64,000 nucleotides of DNA from Bacillota bacterium. GTDB taxonomy: Bacteria; Bacillota; Clostridia; Christensenellales; SZUA-584. Numbering within the stretch: position 1 is the first letter of the stretch; each line of letters begins with the position of its first letter. The notes beneath the pieces are model-generated. The model saw nothing but the letters and a program-made list of their open reading frames with translations, made no database searches and was not told where the DNA came from. The stretch is from the NCBI GenBank assembly GCA_023397655.1, contig JAEWTW010000032.1:62001-126000 (forward strand). The letters run 5' to 3'. This document shows, piece after piece, positions 1 to 8,450 of the stretch. Both the position numbers and the translations under genes were made by a program.

Positions 1-459
1 AAACCACTGCCAGCTCGGGTCGGTAATCAAACCGCCGTGCGCTTCCTGATTCACATAGTTCCCCCAGCGGCCGATAGCCTGAGCGATAATAAGGCCGGGT
101 GCCGCGATGTCCAGCATGTCCCCGATGTTAATGCGCCGCCAGGCTTTAAATATAAGCGCGGCTATGACGCCACCGATAACCGCACCATATATGGCCATGC
201 CGCCTTCCCATATCGCAATGATTTTCAGCAGATTGCCCGCATAATTTTCCCATTCGAAAATCACGTAATACAGCCTGCCGCATATGATGCCTATCGGAAT
301 AGCAAGCAGCATAAAATCCAATACCATCTCAGACCGGAAACCTTTTCTTTTGGCTTCCCTCACGCCAAGCACCACACCGACAATTAAAGCGGCTGCAATG
401 ATGATGCCATACCAGTATATATCTTTTCCAAAAAGAGAAAAAGCGACTCTGCTGTCCAT
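1..459 (-). CDS. lgt: Prolipoprotein diacylglyceryl transferase, N-terminal part (runs off the window)
   Basis: Lgt moves a diacylglyceryl group from phosphatidylglycerol to the lipobox cysteine of prelipoproteins in the membrane. The 153 visible codons start with MDSRVAFSLFGKDIYWYGI and contain at least three hydrophobic segments. The Lgt signature GRWGNYVNQEAHGG lies at about residues 130-143. The family is usually 250-300 residues, so the C-terminal part lies beyond base 1. The ATG at 457-459 follows a CAGGAGGT ribosome binding site. A strong promoter and the upstream gene's terminator make it an independent transcription start. A substrate may be the lipoprotein encoded at 46438. Confidence 0.93.
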   Translation of the reverse strand, partial: MDSRVAFSLFGKDIYWYGIIIAAALIVGVVLGVREAKRKGFRSEMVLDFMLLAIPIGIICGRLYYVIFEWENYAGNLLKIIAIWEGGMAIYGAVIGGVIAALIFKAWRRINIGDMLDIAAPGLIIAQAIGRWGNYVNQEAHGGLITDPSWQWF

Positions 460-487
460 ATTGACCTCCTGTAATCACATTGTAACC

Positions 488-516
488 ATTATAGGACCTT
501 CATTCTTTCGGGTCAA
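488..516 (-). promoter_or_regulatory. Housekeeping promoter for lgt
   Basis: On the minus strand, TTGACC and TATAAT are separated by exactly 17 bases. It sits between the terminator of the anti-sigma-like gene and the lgt ribosome binding site. Confidence 0.75.
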
Positions 517-524
517 GCAAAGCA

Positions 525-555
525 CAAAAAAACAGGCTGCTTTCCACAGCCTGTT
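525..555 (-). terminator. Intrinsic terminator after the anti-sigma-like gene
   Basis: A 9-bp perfect stem (AACAGGCTG paired with CAGCCTGTT, 7-base loop) is followed on the minus strand by a run of T. It lies 9 bases after the stop codon of the gene at 564. Confidence 0.9.
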
Positions 556-563
556 ATATTTCG

Positions 564-1385
564 TTATTCAAACATGAACTCTATCGTTTCGCCCTCGATC
601 AAGCTTCCGTCCATTTGAAGGTCGGCTGTCAGTTCCAACAACCTCTCAGCGATGTCCTCCGAGATTACGAATATCATTGAGTCAGTATCTTCATCGTACA
701 TATACTCAAATCCGTATTCAATGATCATGTCATCAAGCGCTTCTCTGATATCAGGCTCAAGCTCATCGGGCACATACACGATACATGCCGGAATACGTCT
801 CTCAGAATCAGCTGCATGTTTTGGCACTGCCTGAGCCTGGGCATCTCCGGCGTCTTCAGTGACCATCACCGAAAATTGCATTTCCGGCTCTTCTTCCGGC
901 GCTTGAGCCGGTGCTTCAGTAGCCGCAGGCGCTTCGGCTGCAGCATATTCATCAGCCGCAGGCGCTTCCATTGGAGCGGGTGCCATTCCCGCCGAATTCA
1001 TTTCTTCCTGCTGTGCACCCTCCGCGGGTGCCGCCATCATGAAATTCTCATCCGCGCTGCGCGATGAACCGCCGTTTGTATTCGGAAGGACTCCGGAAGT
1101 CAAAACAACAATCAGCGCAATCACGGCTGCAGCAGCCACAGAAATATAAGCAAAGGGAACCGGCCTACGACTTTTTGCCTTGCGCAAGGCTTCTCTGGCA
1201 AGCCCCTTCGGCGGCTCCAAGTCTCCCAACGCAGCCAGTGCCTTTTTTAAACGCAGTGCATTGTCAAGTTCATCCCTGCAGTCCGGGCATGCGGCTGCAT
1301 GCGAAAGTAACTCCTCCGTCTGTGCGGAACTTAAGGCGCCATCGATATATTGATTTATTTTTTCTTTTGCAGTCCGACAGTCCAT
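564..1385 (-). CDS. Zinc-finger (zf-HC2) anti-sigma-like transmembrane protein
   Basis: The N-terminus has the zf-HC2 pattern of ECF anti-sigma factors: an early Cys (MDCRTAKEKINQYIDG) and H-x3-C-x2-C (HAAACPDC). A single transmembrane helix (about residues 80-100, rich in A, I and V) follows a basic stretch. After it comes an Ala/Pro/Glu-rich low-complexity linker, then a conserved-looking acidic C-terminal domain outside the membrane that I do not recognise. The usual role is to hold a sigma factor at the membrane, but no sigma gene is adjacent: upstream is nrdJ and downstream lgt. The ATG at 1385 was chosen; a GTG three codons earlier lies directly on the AAGGA site. Confidence 0.75.
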   Translation of the reverse strand: MDCRTAKEKINQYIDGALSSAQTEELLSHAAACPDCRDELDNALRLKKALAALGDLEPPKGLAREALRKAKSRRPVPFAYISVAAAAVIALIVVLTSGVLPNTNGGSSRSADENFMMAAPAEGAQQEEMNSAGMAPAPMEAPAADEYAAAEAPAATEAPAQAPEEEPEMQFSVMVTEDAGDAQAQAVPKHAADSERRIPACIVYVPDELEPDIREALDDMIIEYGFEYMYDEDTDSMIFVISEDIAERLLELTADLQMDGSLIEGETIEFMFE

Positions 1386-1526
1386 CCCGCGCACATCCTT
1401 AATAAAGCATCATTCAAGCGATGGGATGTACTTAAACTCATTATTCTTTTTATATCCAACACCACCGCTCACAAATATGACGCGCGCCCGTGCAGTTTTG
1501 TTCCGCCGGTTTCGCTTCATTTCAAA

Positions 1527-1555
1527 ATTATATTACAATTATTGCGAAGGTACAA
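1527..1555 (-). promoter_or_regulatory. Promoter for the anti-sigma-like gene
   Basis: TTGTAC and TATAAT are spaced by 17 bases on the minus strand. It starts a leader of about 135 bases before the gene. A 36-codon basic open frame in this leader has no ribosome binding site and is not called. Confidence 0.65.
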
Positions 1556-1573
1556 CAATTATTAGCGCGGGAA

Positions 1574-3745
1574 TCAGCCGCATTTGGAATAACCGCAGGT
1601 ACGGCATACCACGCAGCCACTTTCATGCTCCATCGGCGATGCGCATTCGGGACATTTGCTGGCACCGTTTTTGGATGTCGGGTCCGCTTCACCACCGCGC
1701 AGCTCCACCACCCGTTCGAGAACGCGGCCGATGGCATCCGGACAGGACAGCACCTTAAGACCTTTTTGCCGCAGCGTTGAATGACAGCGTATGCCACGCA
1801 GCTGCTCAATGATGCTCTGCACATCGACACCGGAGCGCAGCGCCATTGACACAAGCCGGCTGGTCGCCTCAGACTGCGACGGACATCCGCCAGCACGCCC
1901 GACATTCGTAAATACCTCACATATACCGTTGCTGTCATAGTTGACTGTTACATACAGATTGCCGCAGCCTATTTTTATCTTTTGCGTAATCCCTTTGGTG
2001 ATTTCGGGACGCTCACGCGGCGTCAGCACATCGTCACTCTTTTCTTCGGGCTTGTCCTTGCCGCCCACGGACAGCACCTGACCTTGACGGCTGCCGTCCC
2101 GGTATATAGTGACTCCTTTGAGACCGAGACTATACGCAAGATCGTAAGCGGAGCGCACGTCGTCCTTTGTTGCCGTTTTGGGAAAGTTGACGGTTTTGGA
2201 TACTGCGTTGTCCGTGTATTCCTGAAACGCACTTTGCATGCGAACGTGGTATTCCGGTGTGATGTCGTGAGCTGTGACAAAAATGTCGGCTACATCCTCA
2301 GGTATATCGTCGATTCCATGCAGCGTGCCTTTTTCGGCAATCTGTTCCATAAGCGGCCGGCTGTAGAAGCCGCGCTCCTTGGCTACCTGCTCAAAGTACG
2401 GGTGTACTTCAATCAGCCTGTCATCGTCCATCACGTTACGGACATAGGAAATCGCAAACACAGGCTCAATGCCGCTCGAAGCGCCGGCGATGATGGAAAT
2501 CGTGCCTGTGGGTGCGATGGTGGTCACTGTGGCGTTGCGCATCGCTTCAAAACCCTGCCTCTTGTATACACTCTGATCAAACATAGGGAAGCTGCCACGC
2601 TGTTTTCCAAGCTCAACTGAAGCGATTCTGGCGGCTCGCTGTATCGCCCCCATCACATCCCGGGCGAGCCGCACGGCCTGTTCCGAATTGTACGGTATTC
2701 TCAGCTTATAAAGCATATCCGCAAAGCCCATCACGCCGAGACCGATCTTACGCATACTCTTTGTCGTCGTCTCTATGATTTCCAGCGGGTAGCGGTTGAC
2801 ATCAATCACGTTATCCAGAAAATGCACCGCCGTCTTCACAGTCTCGTCAATGCCGGTGTAATCTATCGCACCGTCTTTAACGAACGCGTTTAAGTTGATG
2901 GACCCGAGGTTGCAGCTCTCATACGGCAGCAGCGGCTGCTCGCCGCATGGATTGGTACTCTCAATCTCACCGGCAGCCGGAACGGGATTATCGTTATTGA
3001 TGCGGTCAAGAAATACGATGCCCGGCTCGCCGTTCTGCCATGCCATATCCACGATGCTGTCGTATACCTTGCGCGCGCTTTCACTGCCCGTCTTCTTCTT
3101 CGTTTTGGGATCAATGAGGTCGTATTTTTTATCATCGATCACAGCCTGCATGAACTTCCCCGTCAGGCCGACGCTGATGTTGAAGTTGGTGAGCTGTTTC
3201 AAATCGCTTTTGCAGTTGATGAACTCCACAATATCTGGGTGATCCACACGAAGTATGCCCATGTTGGCACCGCGACGCGTACCGCCCTGCTTCACCGCTT
3301 CGGTGGATGCATTAAACACCTTCATGAAGCTGACGGGACCGCTGGCCACTCCGCCCGTCGATTTAACGCTGGCACCTGCCGGACGCAGCCGGGAGAATGA
3401 GAAACCTGTTCCGCCTCCGCTCTTGTGTATGATCGCGGCATTTTTCAGACTGTCGAATATGCCCTCCATGCTGTCTTCCACCGGCAACACGAAACAGGCA
3501 GAGAGCTGTCCCAATTCGCGTCCCGCGTTCATCAGAGTAGGTGAGTTGGGCATAAACTTTAAGCTGTCCATCATGTCGAAAAACTCGGCAGCCGTTTTTT
3601 TAACATCGCCGCCGTAAGCCGAATCTGCCTCGGCTATCGCCGCTGCCACACGTTGCAGCATATCCTCCGGGGCTTCGCACCCGTTATCATTCTTTTTTAA
3701 ATAACGTCTCTCAAGCACAACGCGAGCGTTTTCAGAAATGTTCAC
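1574..3745 (-). CDS. nrdJ: Adenosylcobalamin-dependent (class II) ribonucleotide reductase
   Basis: Reduces ribonucleotides to deoxyribonucleotides with a thiyl radical generated from coenzyme B12, without oxygen. The 723 residues lack an N-terminal ATP cone. Visible hallmarks are the substrate-reducing Cys in LSACFVLPVEDS, the glycine-rich GGGTGFSFSRLRPAG, the radical-site motif STNPCGEQPLLPYESCNLG with the N-x-C-x-E triad, and a phosphate-binding TTIAPTGTISIIAGASSG. A TSCPD-type domain (about residues 595-670) and a C-terminal zinc ribbon (CPEC...CRTCGYSKCG), which carries the redox-active cysteines in this family, follow. GTG start with AGGAGG five bases upstream. Transcribed alone from a promoter with NrdR-type boxes. 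Confidence 0.95.
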   Translation of the reverse strand: MNISENARVVLERRYLKKNDNGCEAPEDMLQRVAAAIAEADSAYGGDVKKTAAEFFDMMDSLKFMPNSPTLMNAGRELGQLSACFVLPVEDSMEGIFDSLKNAAIIHKSGGGTGFSFSRLRPAGASVKSTGGVASGPVSFMKVFNASTEAVKQGGTRRGANMGILRVDHPDIVEFINCKSDLKQLTNFNISVGLTGKFMQAVIDDKKYDLIDPKTKKKTGSESARKVYDSIVDMAWQNGEPGIVFLDRINNDNPVPAAGEIESTNPCGEQPLLPYESCNLGSINLNAFVKDGAIDYTGIDETVKTAVHFLDNVIDVNRYPLEIIETTTKSMRKIGLGVMGFADMLYKLRIPYNSEQAVRLARDVMGAIQRAARIASVELGKQRGSFPMFDQSVYKRQGFEAMRNATVTTIAPTGTISIIAGASSGIEPVFAISYVRNVMDDDRLIEVHPYFEQVAKERGFYSRPLMEQIAEKGTLHGIDDIPEDVADIFVTAHDITPEYHVRMQSAFQEYTDNAVSKTVNFPKTATKDDVRSAYDLAYSLGLKGVTIYRDGSRQGQVLSVGGKDKPEEKSDDVLTPRERPEITKGITQKIKIGCGNLYVTVNYDSNGICEVFTNVGRAGGCPSQSEATSRLVSMALRSGVDVQSIIEQLRGIRCHSTLRQKGLKVLSCPDAIGRVLERVVELRGGEADPTSKNGASKCPECASPMEHESGCVVCRTCGYSKCG

Positions 3746-3758
3746 AGCAGCCTCCTGT

Positions 3759-3805
3759 ACACACTATCATGTATATTCGATGAATTGTATCACAATATAT
3801 AGGAT
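3759..3805 (-). promoter_or_regulatory. Tandem NrdR-type boxes at the nrdJ promoter
   Basis: Two 16-base sites resemble the NrdR consensus acaCwAtATaTwGtgt. By my count the site at 3790-3805 matches 13 of 16 and the site at 3759-3774 matches 12 of 16. Their starts are 31 bases apart, three helical turns, as is usual for NrdR pairs. The first lies exactly between -35 and -10; the second overlaps the expected transcription start. Confidence 0.7.
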
Positions 3806-3812
3806 TAATCAA
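3784..3812 (-). promoter_or_regulatory. nrdJ promoter
   Basis: TTGATT and TACAAT, 17-base spacer, minus strand, about 40 bases upstream of the GTG start. The murI stop codon lies just upstream (3825). Confidence 0.75.
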
Positions 3813-3824
3813 GAATGATTTGCA

Positions 3825-4613
3825 TTATCCTGCGAAATTATCATAGAGACTGATGAATGTGTTCAAATTGAAATCCGGTTGGGACGAATAATATTGAATA
3901 TGCCCCTGCAGCTGGTTTTCGCAAAGCGAACCTCTGGTCTTGAGCACGCGCACCAGCTGGCGCGCGGTGCCGTGCCGTCCATCGAACACAGGGCAGTCGG
4001 TATGCGTCATTCTATCGATATAACTTTTGATATGCGTTTCTACGAAAGAGTAATGCGTGCAGCCCAGCACCACGGCGCCCACAGCTTGTCCGTTCAGAAA
4101 CGACAGGCGTTCCTCCAGAAAAGCATGTATGCTCGCTTCATCCGTATGGCCAGCCTCTATCAGTTCCACCAGTCCGCCGCAGCCTACGCTCAGCACCTCT
4201 CCGTGCGCACCCAGCCGCTCGATCAACCCAAGATACCTCGCCTGTGATACAGTGGCGGGCGTCGCCAGCACCAGCACTTTGCCAGCGATCCGGCCTTCAA
4301 GCGCCGGCTTCACAGCGGGCTCCATGCTGATAACCGGGATTTTGTAGGCCTCCCGCATCATGATGACGGCGGCGCTCGTGGCCGTATTGCACGCCATCAC
4401 AATAGCTTTGACTCCCTTGTCATACAGAAAACTGCAGGCGTCAAAGGTCAGCTTCTTGATCTCGTCCTCTGTTTTGTTTCCGTAGGGTGCGTTCAGATTG
4501 TCCCCGTAATAAATACAGTTTTCCCGAGGCAGCAGGAGGCAGGCTGTTTTGAGTACACTGATCCCGCCCACACCAGAATCGAAAAAACCAATTGGTTTGC
4601 AGCTGTCAGACAT
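3825..4613 (-). CDS. murI: Glutamate racemase
   Basis: Makes D-glutamate for peptidoglycan by cofactor-independent two-cysteine racemisation. The 262-residue length is typical. The N-terminal signature PIGFFDSGVGGISVLK, the first catalytic Cys in VMACNTATSAA and the second in VLGCTHYSF are all present, together with the YYGDNLNAPYGNKT segment. ATG start preceded by GGGAG. It has its own promoter and appears monocistronic; its 3' end abuts the nrdJ promoter with no visible terminator. Confidence 0.95.
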   Translation of the reverse strand: MSDSCKPIGFFDSGVGGISVLKTACLLLPRENCIYYGDNLNAPYGNKTEDEIKKLTFDACSFLYDKGVKAIVMACNTATSAAVIMMREAYKIPVISMEPAVKPALEGRIAGKVLVLATPATVSQARYLGLIERLGAHGEVLSVGCGGLVELIEAGHTDEASIHAFLEERLSFLNGQAVGAVVLGCTHYSFVETHIKSYIDRMTHTDCPVFDGRHGTARQLVRVLKTRGSLCENQLQGHIQYYSSQPDFNLNTFISLYDNFAG

Positions 4614-4640
4614 TTCTTCTCCCGTCGGAAGTGATAGTTC

Positions 4641-4669
4641 ATTATACTCCTTCGACAGAAGTGTTTCAA
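4641..4669 (-). promoter_or_regulatory. murI promoter
   Basis: TTGAAA and TATAAT with a 17-base spacer on the minus strand, 28 bases upstream of the ATG. Confidence 0.75.
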
Positions 4670-4775
4670 TACCTGCACATTTGTGATGTGTAATAGCCCT
4701 AAGCGGCTACTTTCATCGGAAGAGTCAACAGAACAAATGCTAAACTGTGCTGCCTATTTAACTGTACAGCGTTTT

Positions 4776-5867
4776 TCACTGATTCCCTAATTCCAGTACC
4801 TCACTCAATGCTTTCGCCACATATTTGGCTGAGTTCATAGCCTGTTCCAGTGTGTTGGCGTTATGGCCAATCTCAATGAGCAGGCACATATCGGAAACCT
4901 GCTGGTTATACCGCCCCGTCTTCACACGTATCGGTCGTGTAAATCCTTTTTTGATGCTCTCCAACTCGTTCGTGACAGCCAGTGCAAGCTTGTAGTTCGA
5001 TTCGTAGTTTGGCTTAACCGAATACTTCTCGCCCGTGCCGACGACGAACATAACCCTTGCGCATTCATCGCCGTTTATTGTTACGAAATCCTTCTTGCCC
5101 GCTTCCTCGTCTCCGTAAGCGTCGCGGTGTACATCGATGTAGACTCTGATAGAAGGATATTCGTCCTTATATTTTTCCATGGTCACCAGCGACCGGTCGT
5201 AAGCGGTTTTCAGAGACGGCGGCTCATGGTTTGTTTTGTCGTGCAGCACTGTGTATCCGTATCTCTTCAGCTCCGTTTCCAGCTCATCCCCAACGGCTAT
5301 AATGGAACGGAGTTCGTTGGCCGTACGCCACGCTCCGGCCTCCACGTATTCCTGCCCCGGTGTCTGCCGGTAGGCCTCGGTGGTGTGCGTATGGTATATC
5401 AGTATCTGGGGTCCGCCCGTGCCCACATGGAACTCTTTAGGTGCATCATTAGCAAACCCCAGTATCTCCATCTTAATATCGTCCGGCAGCACATCGAAAT
5501 AAATGTCCGTTGCAGGGCCCTGTGAGGACTCTGCATGATCGTCCATATATATCTCCTCAATATCCGTGCCGTATATGATCGGCAGCTCCTGCGCAAGTAT
5601 CAGCCGCGGATCGATGATGCTCTGCTCGAATATGCCTTCCTCACCAGACGCGTCTATTACCGCACTGTCTGGTAGAGAAGAACCCGCAGACGCGACGCTT
5701 TTTGACTGATCGGTTATACGCGCGATCAGAATAACCGTCAAAGCAAGGCACAAGACAATGGCTGTTAGTAGTGCTCCTTTGACAAGAGTTGCTGCACTAT
5801 GTTTTGCAGGCGACGGGTCATTATCCAGTACCGCCTCCGGCTTCTCATTTTCCCTCGTTATTCTCAT
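4776..5867 (-). CDS. spoIIP: Stage II sporulation protein P (peptidoglycan amidase/endopeptidase)
   Basis: SpoIIP works with SpoIID and SpoIIM to degrade septal peptidoglycan and drive engulfment of the forespore. Of 363 residues, one transmembrane helix lies near residues 30-50, and the rest is extracytoplasmic. Zinc-amidase hallmarks are visible: ILIYHTHTTEAY, YIDVHRDAYG, and the C-terminal catalytic-type LLIEIGHNANTLEQA. The ATG at 5867 was preferred over an upstream TTG because GGAG lies 9 bases before it. It follows gpr by 66 bases, the common Firmicutes pairing, so both are probably co-expressed during sporulation. Confidence 0.93.
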   Translation of the reverse strand: MRITRENEKPEAVLDNDPSPAKHSAATLVKGALLTAIVLCLALTVILIARITDQSKSVASAGSSLPDSAVIDASGEEGIFEQSIIDPRLILAQELPIIYGTDIEEIYMDDHAESSQGPATDIYFDVLPDDIKMEILGFANDAPKEFHVGTGGPQILIYHTHTTEAYRQTPGQEYVEAGAWRTANELRSIIAVGDELETELKRYGYTVLHDKTNHEPPSLKTAYDRSLVTMEKYKDEYPSIRVYIDVHRDAYGDEEAGKKDFVTINGDECARVMFVVGTGEKYSVKPNYESNYKLALAVTNELESIKKGFTRPIRVKTGRYNQQVSDMCLLIEIGHNANTLEQAMNSAKYVAKALSEVLELGNQ

Positions 5868-5933
5868 CGTTTTGCACTCCTTCAATCAAATCTATGCAGC
5901 GCGATGAGCTTGTATACATTAATGACTTAAAGA

Positions 5934-6854
5934 TTAATGCATGTACCGCCTCGTTTCTTCCAGCGTGAGGTTCTTATGCAGCGCAATGTTGAGTGCATCC
6001 GCGATGATGCGCGCGAGGTCCTGTACCACCTTATCGATTTCCTTAGGTGTTACGATCAGATCCGCTCCATCCACATCGTTCAAGCCCGCCATCACCTTTT
6101 GCAGCTTATCGTTCATGCGCAGGTCTATCGGAGCTTGTTTCAGCGCGGTGCTCATAATTTCTTCCGCGATGGTTGACGCATACACCACAAGCGGTACGCC
6201 CACGGCCAGCACCGGCACACCCAGCGATTCCCTGTCGAGCGCTTTTCGCTTATTGCCAATGCCCGCACCTGGTGCGATGCCGGTGTCCGCTACCTGTATC
6301 GTGGTGCGTACGCGTTCCAGCGCGCGCGACGCCAGTGAGTCTACCGCGATCACCAGCGACGGTTTGAGGTGATCCACCACACCGCTGATGATCTCTTCCG
6401 TCTCAATGCCGGTGATGCCCAGCACGCCGGGTGCGACCGCGCTGACCACGCCGATGCGATCATCAATGTCGTCCGGAGCGTACTCGTGCATGTGCCGCGT
6501 CACGAAAACTGCGTCACAGACGGCAGGCCCCAGCGCATCAGGCGTTACCTGACGGTTACCCAGTCCCACGACAAGTACGCTTCCGTTTACGGCATCCCCC
6601 GCCATGTGCGTTATTTCGTCAGCCAACGCCTTGGAGCAGCCCTCATCAAGCTCTGCATCCCCTTGTGCAAGCGTCGGCGCTTCCAGCGTTACATAGGTTC
6701 CGCGTTTCTTACCCACCGATTTTTCACCCTGTTCCGTTTCCACCGTCACCCTTACGCGCGTGAGGCCGGGCAGCACCTCATCATTCAAAACCGAAACGCC
6801 GGGTATTTGCCCTGCGTTCTCCACAGCTTCCATGGCCAGATCTGTTCTGATCAT
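5934..6854 (-). CDS. gpr: Germination protease (spore protease GPR)
   Basis: Degrades the DNA-protecting small acid-soluble proteins when the spore germinates; made as a zymogen in the forespore. The protein starts MIRTDLAMEA, the region removed on activation in the family. Characteristic stretches are SVLVVGLGNRQVTPDALGP, VSAVAPGVLGITGIET and LVIAVDSLASR. The ATG at 6854 has GCAGGAGGAA just before it; the open frame extends 31 codons upstream but that part overlaps the preceding terminator region. A possible forespore (sigma G) -10 (AATACTA) lies about 35 bases upstream, with no convincing -35. Confidence 0.94.
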   Translation of the reverse strand: MIRTDLAMEAVENAGQIPGVSVLNDEVLPGLTRVRVTVETEQGEKSVGKKRGTYVTLEAPTLAQGDAELDEGCSKALADEITHMAGDAVNGSVLVVGLGNRQVTPDALGPAVCDAVFVTRHMHEYAPDDIDDRIGVVSAVAPGVLGITGIETEEIISGVVDHLKPSLVIAVDSLASRALERVRTTIQVADTGIAPGAGIGNKRKALDRESLGVPVLAVGVPLVVYASTIAEEIMSTALKQAPIDLRMNDKLQKVMAGLNDVDGADLIVTPKEIDKVVQDLARIIADALNIALHKNLTLEETRRYMH

Positions 6855-6902
6855 GTGTTCCTCCTGCAAATTCAATATTTCTGTTAGTATTTGCAGGCAT
6901 GA

Positions 6903-6932
6903 TGAAAAATAAAAGGATGGTTTATCCATCCT
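6903..6932 (-). terminator. Terminator of the pyrimidine operon
   Basis: A 7-bp stem AGGATGG/CCATCCT with a 5-base loop is followed on the minus strand by TTTTATTTTT. It lies 35 bases after the pyrE stop codon and separates the pyr operon from gpr-spoIIP. Confidence 0.85.
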
Positions 6933-6966
6933 CTTATAAACGTACACAGTATATACAATAACAACG

Positions 6967-7536
6967 CTATTTCAGGCCGCGGCTGCCCGGTTTGACGGCA
7001 GGCGTGCCTTCCCTGCACAGCGGGCAGTCCTCCGGCGGATAGGAGACGACCTCCATCGACAGCACAGCATGGAACGGCACACCGAAGTCCACCGCACCGT
7101 TTGAGCGGTCCACCACGCTGCCGACGCCAGCGACCTCGCCGCCCAGCTGCCGCACCAGCTCGATCACTTCTTTCACGCTGCCGCCCGTTGTGACCACGTC
7201 CTCCACCACCAGCACACGTGCGCCCTGTGGTATTACGAATCCGCGGCGCAGTGTCATCGCGCCGTTTTCACGCTCTGCGAATATGTTGGGTACCTTCATC
7301 TGCCGCGATACCTCATAAGCCAGTATGATGCCGCCCACAGCTGGCCCGGCCACCAGATCAATGCCGGTAAACTTTTCTGCCAGCTCCTTGGCAAACTTCT
7401 CGGCGACGTCCGGGTATTGGAACAGCTTCGCACACTGCATATAACGGTTGGAATGCCGCCCGGATGTCAGCAGAAAATGCCCCTCCAGCATCACGCCCGT
7501 CTGCCGGAAAATGTCCAGTATTTCTTCTCTCGTCAT
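6967..7536 (-). CDS. pyrE: Orotate phosphoribosyltransferase
   Basis: Joins orotate and PRPP to give OMP, the fifth step of UMP synthesis. The 189 residues contain the PRPP-binding motif VLVVEDVVTTGGS and the N-terminal EGHFLLTSGRHSNRYMQC typical of bacterial PyrE. A CPLC pair sits near the C-terminus. It is the last gene of the operon, two bases after pyrD, with its ribosome binding site (GGAGG) overlapping the end of pyrD. Confidence 0.96.
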   Translation of the reverse strand: MTREEILDIFRQTGVMLEGHFLLTSGRHSNRYMQCAKLFQYPDVAEKFAKELAEKFTGIDLVAGPAVGGIILAYEVSRQMKVPNIFAERENGAMTLRRGFVIPQGARVLVVEDVVTTGGSVKEVIELVRQLGGEVAGVGSVVDRSNGAVDFGVPFHAVLSMEVVSYPPEDCPLCREGTPAVKPGSRGLK

Positions 7537-7538
7537 GA

Positions 7539-8450
7539 TTAAACCTCCAACGCGCCCGTCAGCGCGGTAATATTTTCGATGTTGGCCGACTCGGCATAGC
7601 TTTTCAATTCATCGATGATGCGCAGCGAGGCGCCTGGGTCCAGAAGATTGGCAGTGCCCGTCATTACGGCGGTTGCACCGCACAGCATGAAGGCTGCCGC
7701 ATCCTCGCCTGTCATGATGCCGCCCATGCCAATCACGGGTATGCTCACCGCGCGCGACACGTCATACACCATTTTAAGCGCTACCGGCATGATAGCCGGG
7801 CCGGACAGCCCGCCCGTCACATTTCCGAGTATTGGCCGCCGTGTAAAAACGTCCACCGCCATTGCAGGCAGCGTGTTGATCAGCGACACCGCGTCAGCGC
7901 CCGCATTCTGCACCGCTTTGGCAACGCCGACGATATCACCCGCCGCAGGTGTCAGCTTCACAATCAAGGGTTTTTCTGTCACGGCCTTCACCGCGCGTAC
8001 ACACTCCGCCGCCGTAGCAGGGTCTGTTCCGAGACTCGCGCCGCCCAGCTTCACATTGGGACAGGATATGTTGAGCTCCAGCAGCTGCACAGGGGCTTCG
8101 TTCATCCGCTCCGCAACCGTCACATAATCCTCAATGCGGCTTCCCGCTATATTGGCAATCACCACGGTGTCCAGAGCATTCACTTCTTTTATGGTCGCAG
8201 AAAGGAACTCGTCAATACCGGGGTTTTGCAGCCCGACGCTGTTGATAATGCCGGAAACCGTTTCCGCGATGCGGGGCGGCTTGTTGCCGATACGTTTTTC
8301 CGGCGTGACAGACTTGAGCGTGATACCGCCAAGTTTATTGACGTCTATGAACCACGAATGCTGCCGTCCGAATGCGAATGTGCCCGACGCAGCGATCACG
8401 GGGTTTTTCAACGTGCCACCGCAGAGGTTGACCTGCATATTCACTGCCAT
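7539..8450 (-). CDS. pyrD: Dihydroorotate dehydrogenase B, catalytic subunit
   Basis: Oxidises dihydroorotate to orotate with FMN. It is the type 1B form, which passes electrons to NAD through PyrK. Of 303 residues, NISCPNVKLGG contains the catalytic Cys of class 1 enzymes; VKLTPAAGDI, VSLINTL and PVIGMGGIMTGEDA form the FMN phosphate-binding barrel end. The start ATG overlaps pyrK by one base, so the two subunits are translationally coupled, matching their obligate complex. Confidence 0.96.
   Translation of the reverse strand: MAVNMQVNLCGGTLKNPVIAASGTFAFGRQHSWFIDVNKLGGITLKSVTPEKRIGNKPPRIAETVSGIINSVGLQNPGIDEFLSATIKEVNALDTVVIANIAGSRIEDYVTVAERMNEAPVQLLELNISCPNVKLGGASLGTDPATAAECVRAVKAVTEKPLIVKLTPAAGDIVGVAKAVQNAGADAVSLINTLPAMAVDVFTRRPILGNVTGGLSGPAIMPVALKMVYDVSRAVSIPVIGMGGIMTGEDAAAFMLCGATAVMTGTANLLDPGASLRIIDELKSYAESANIENITALTGALEV

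Noticed and set aside
1410..1520. 36-codon basic open frame in the leader of the anti-sigma-like gene
   Set aside because: Its ATG lies six bases after the -10 with no ribosome binding site; no family resemblance.
4680..4775. Terminator after spoIIP
   Set aside because: Only a 5-bp TAGCC/GGCTA hairpin without T run could be found.
6855..6900. Forespore sigma G promoter before gpr
   Set aside because: A -10-like AATACTA is present but no matching -35 at 17-18 bases; kept only as a remark in the gpr entry.
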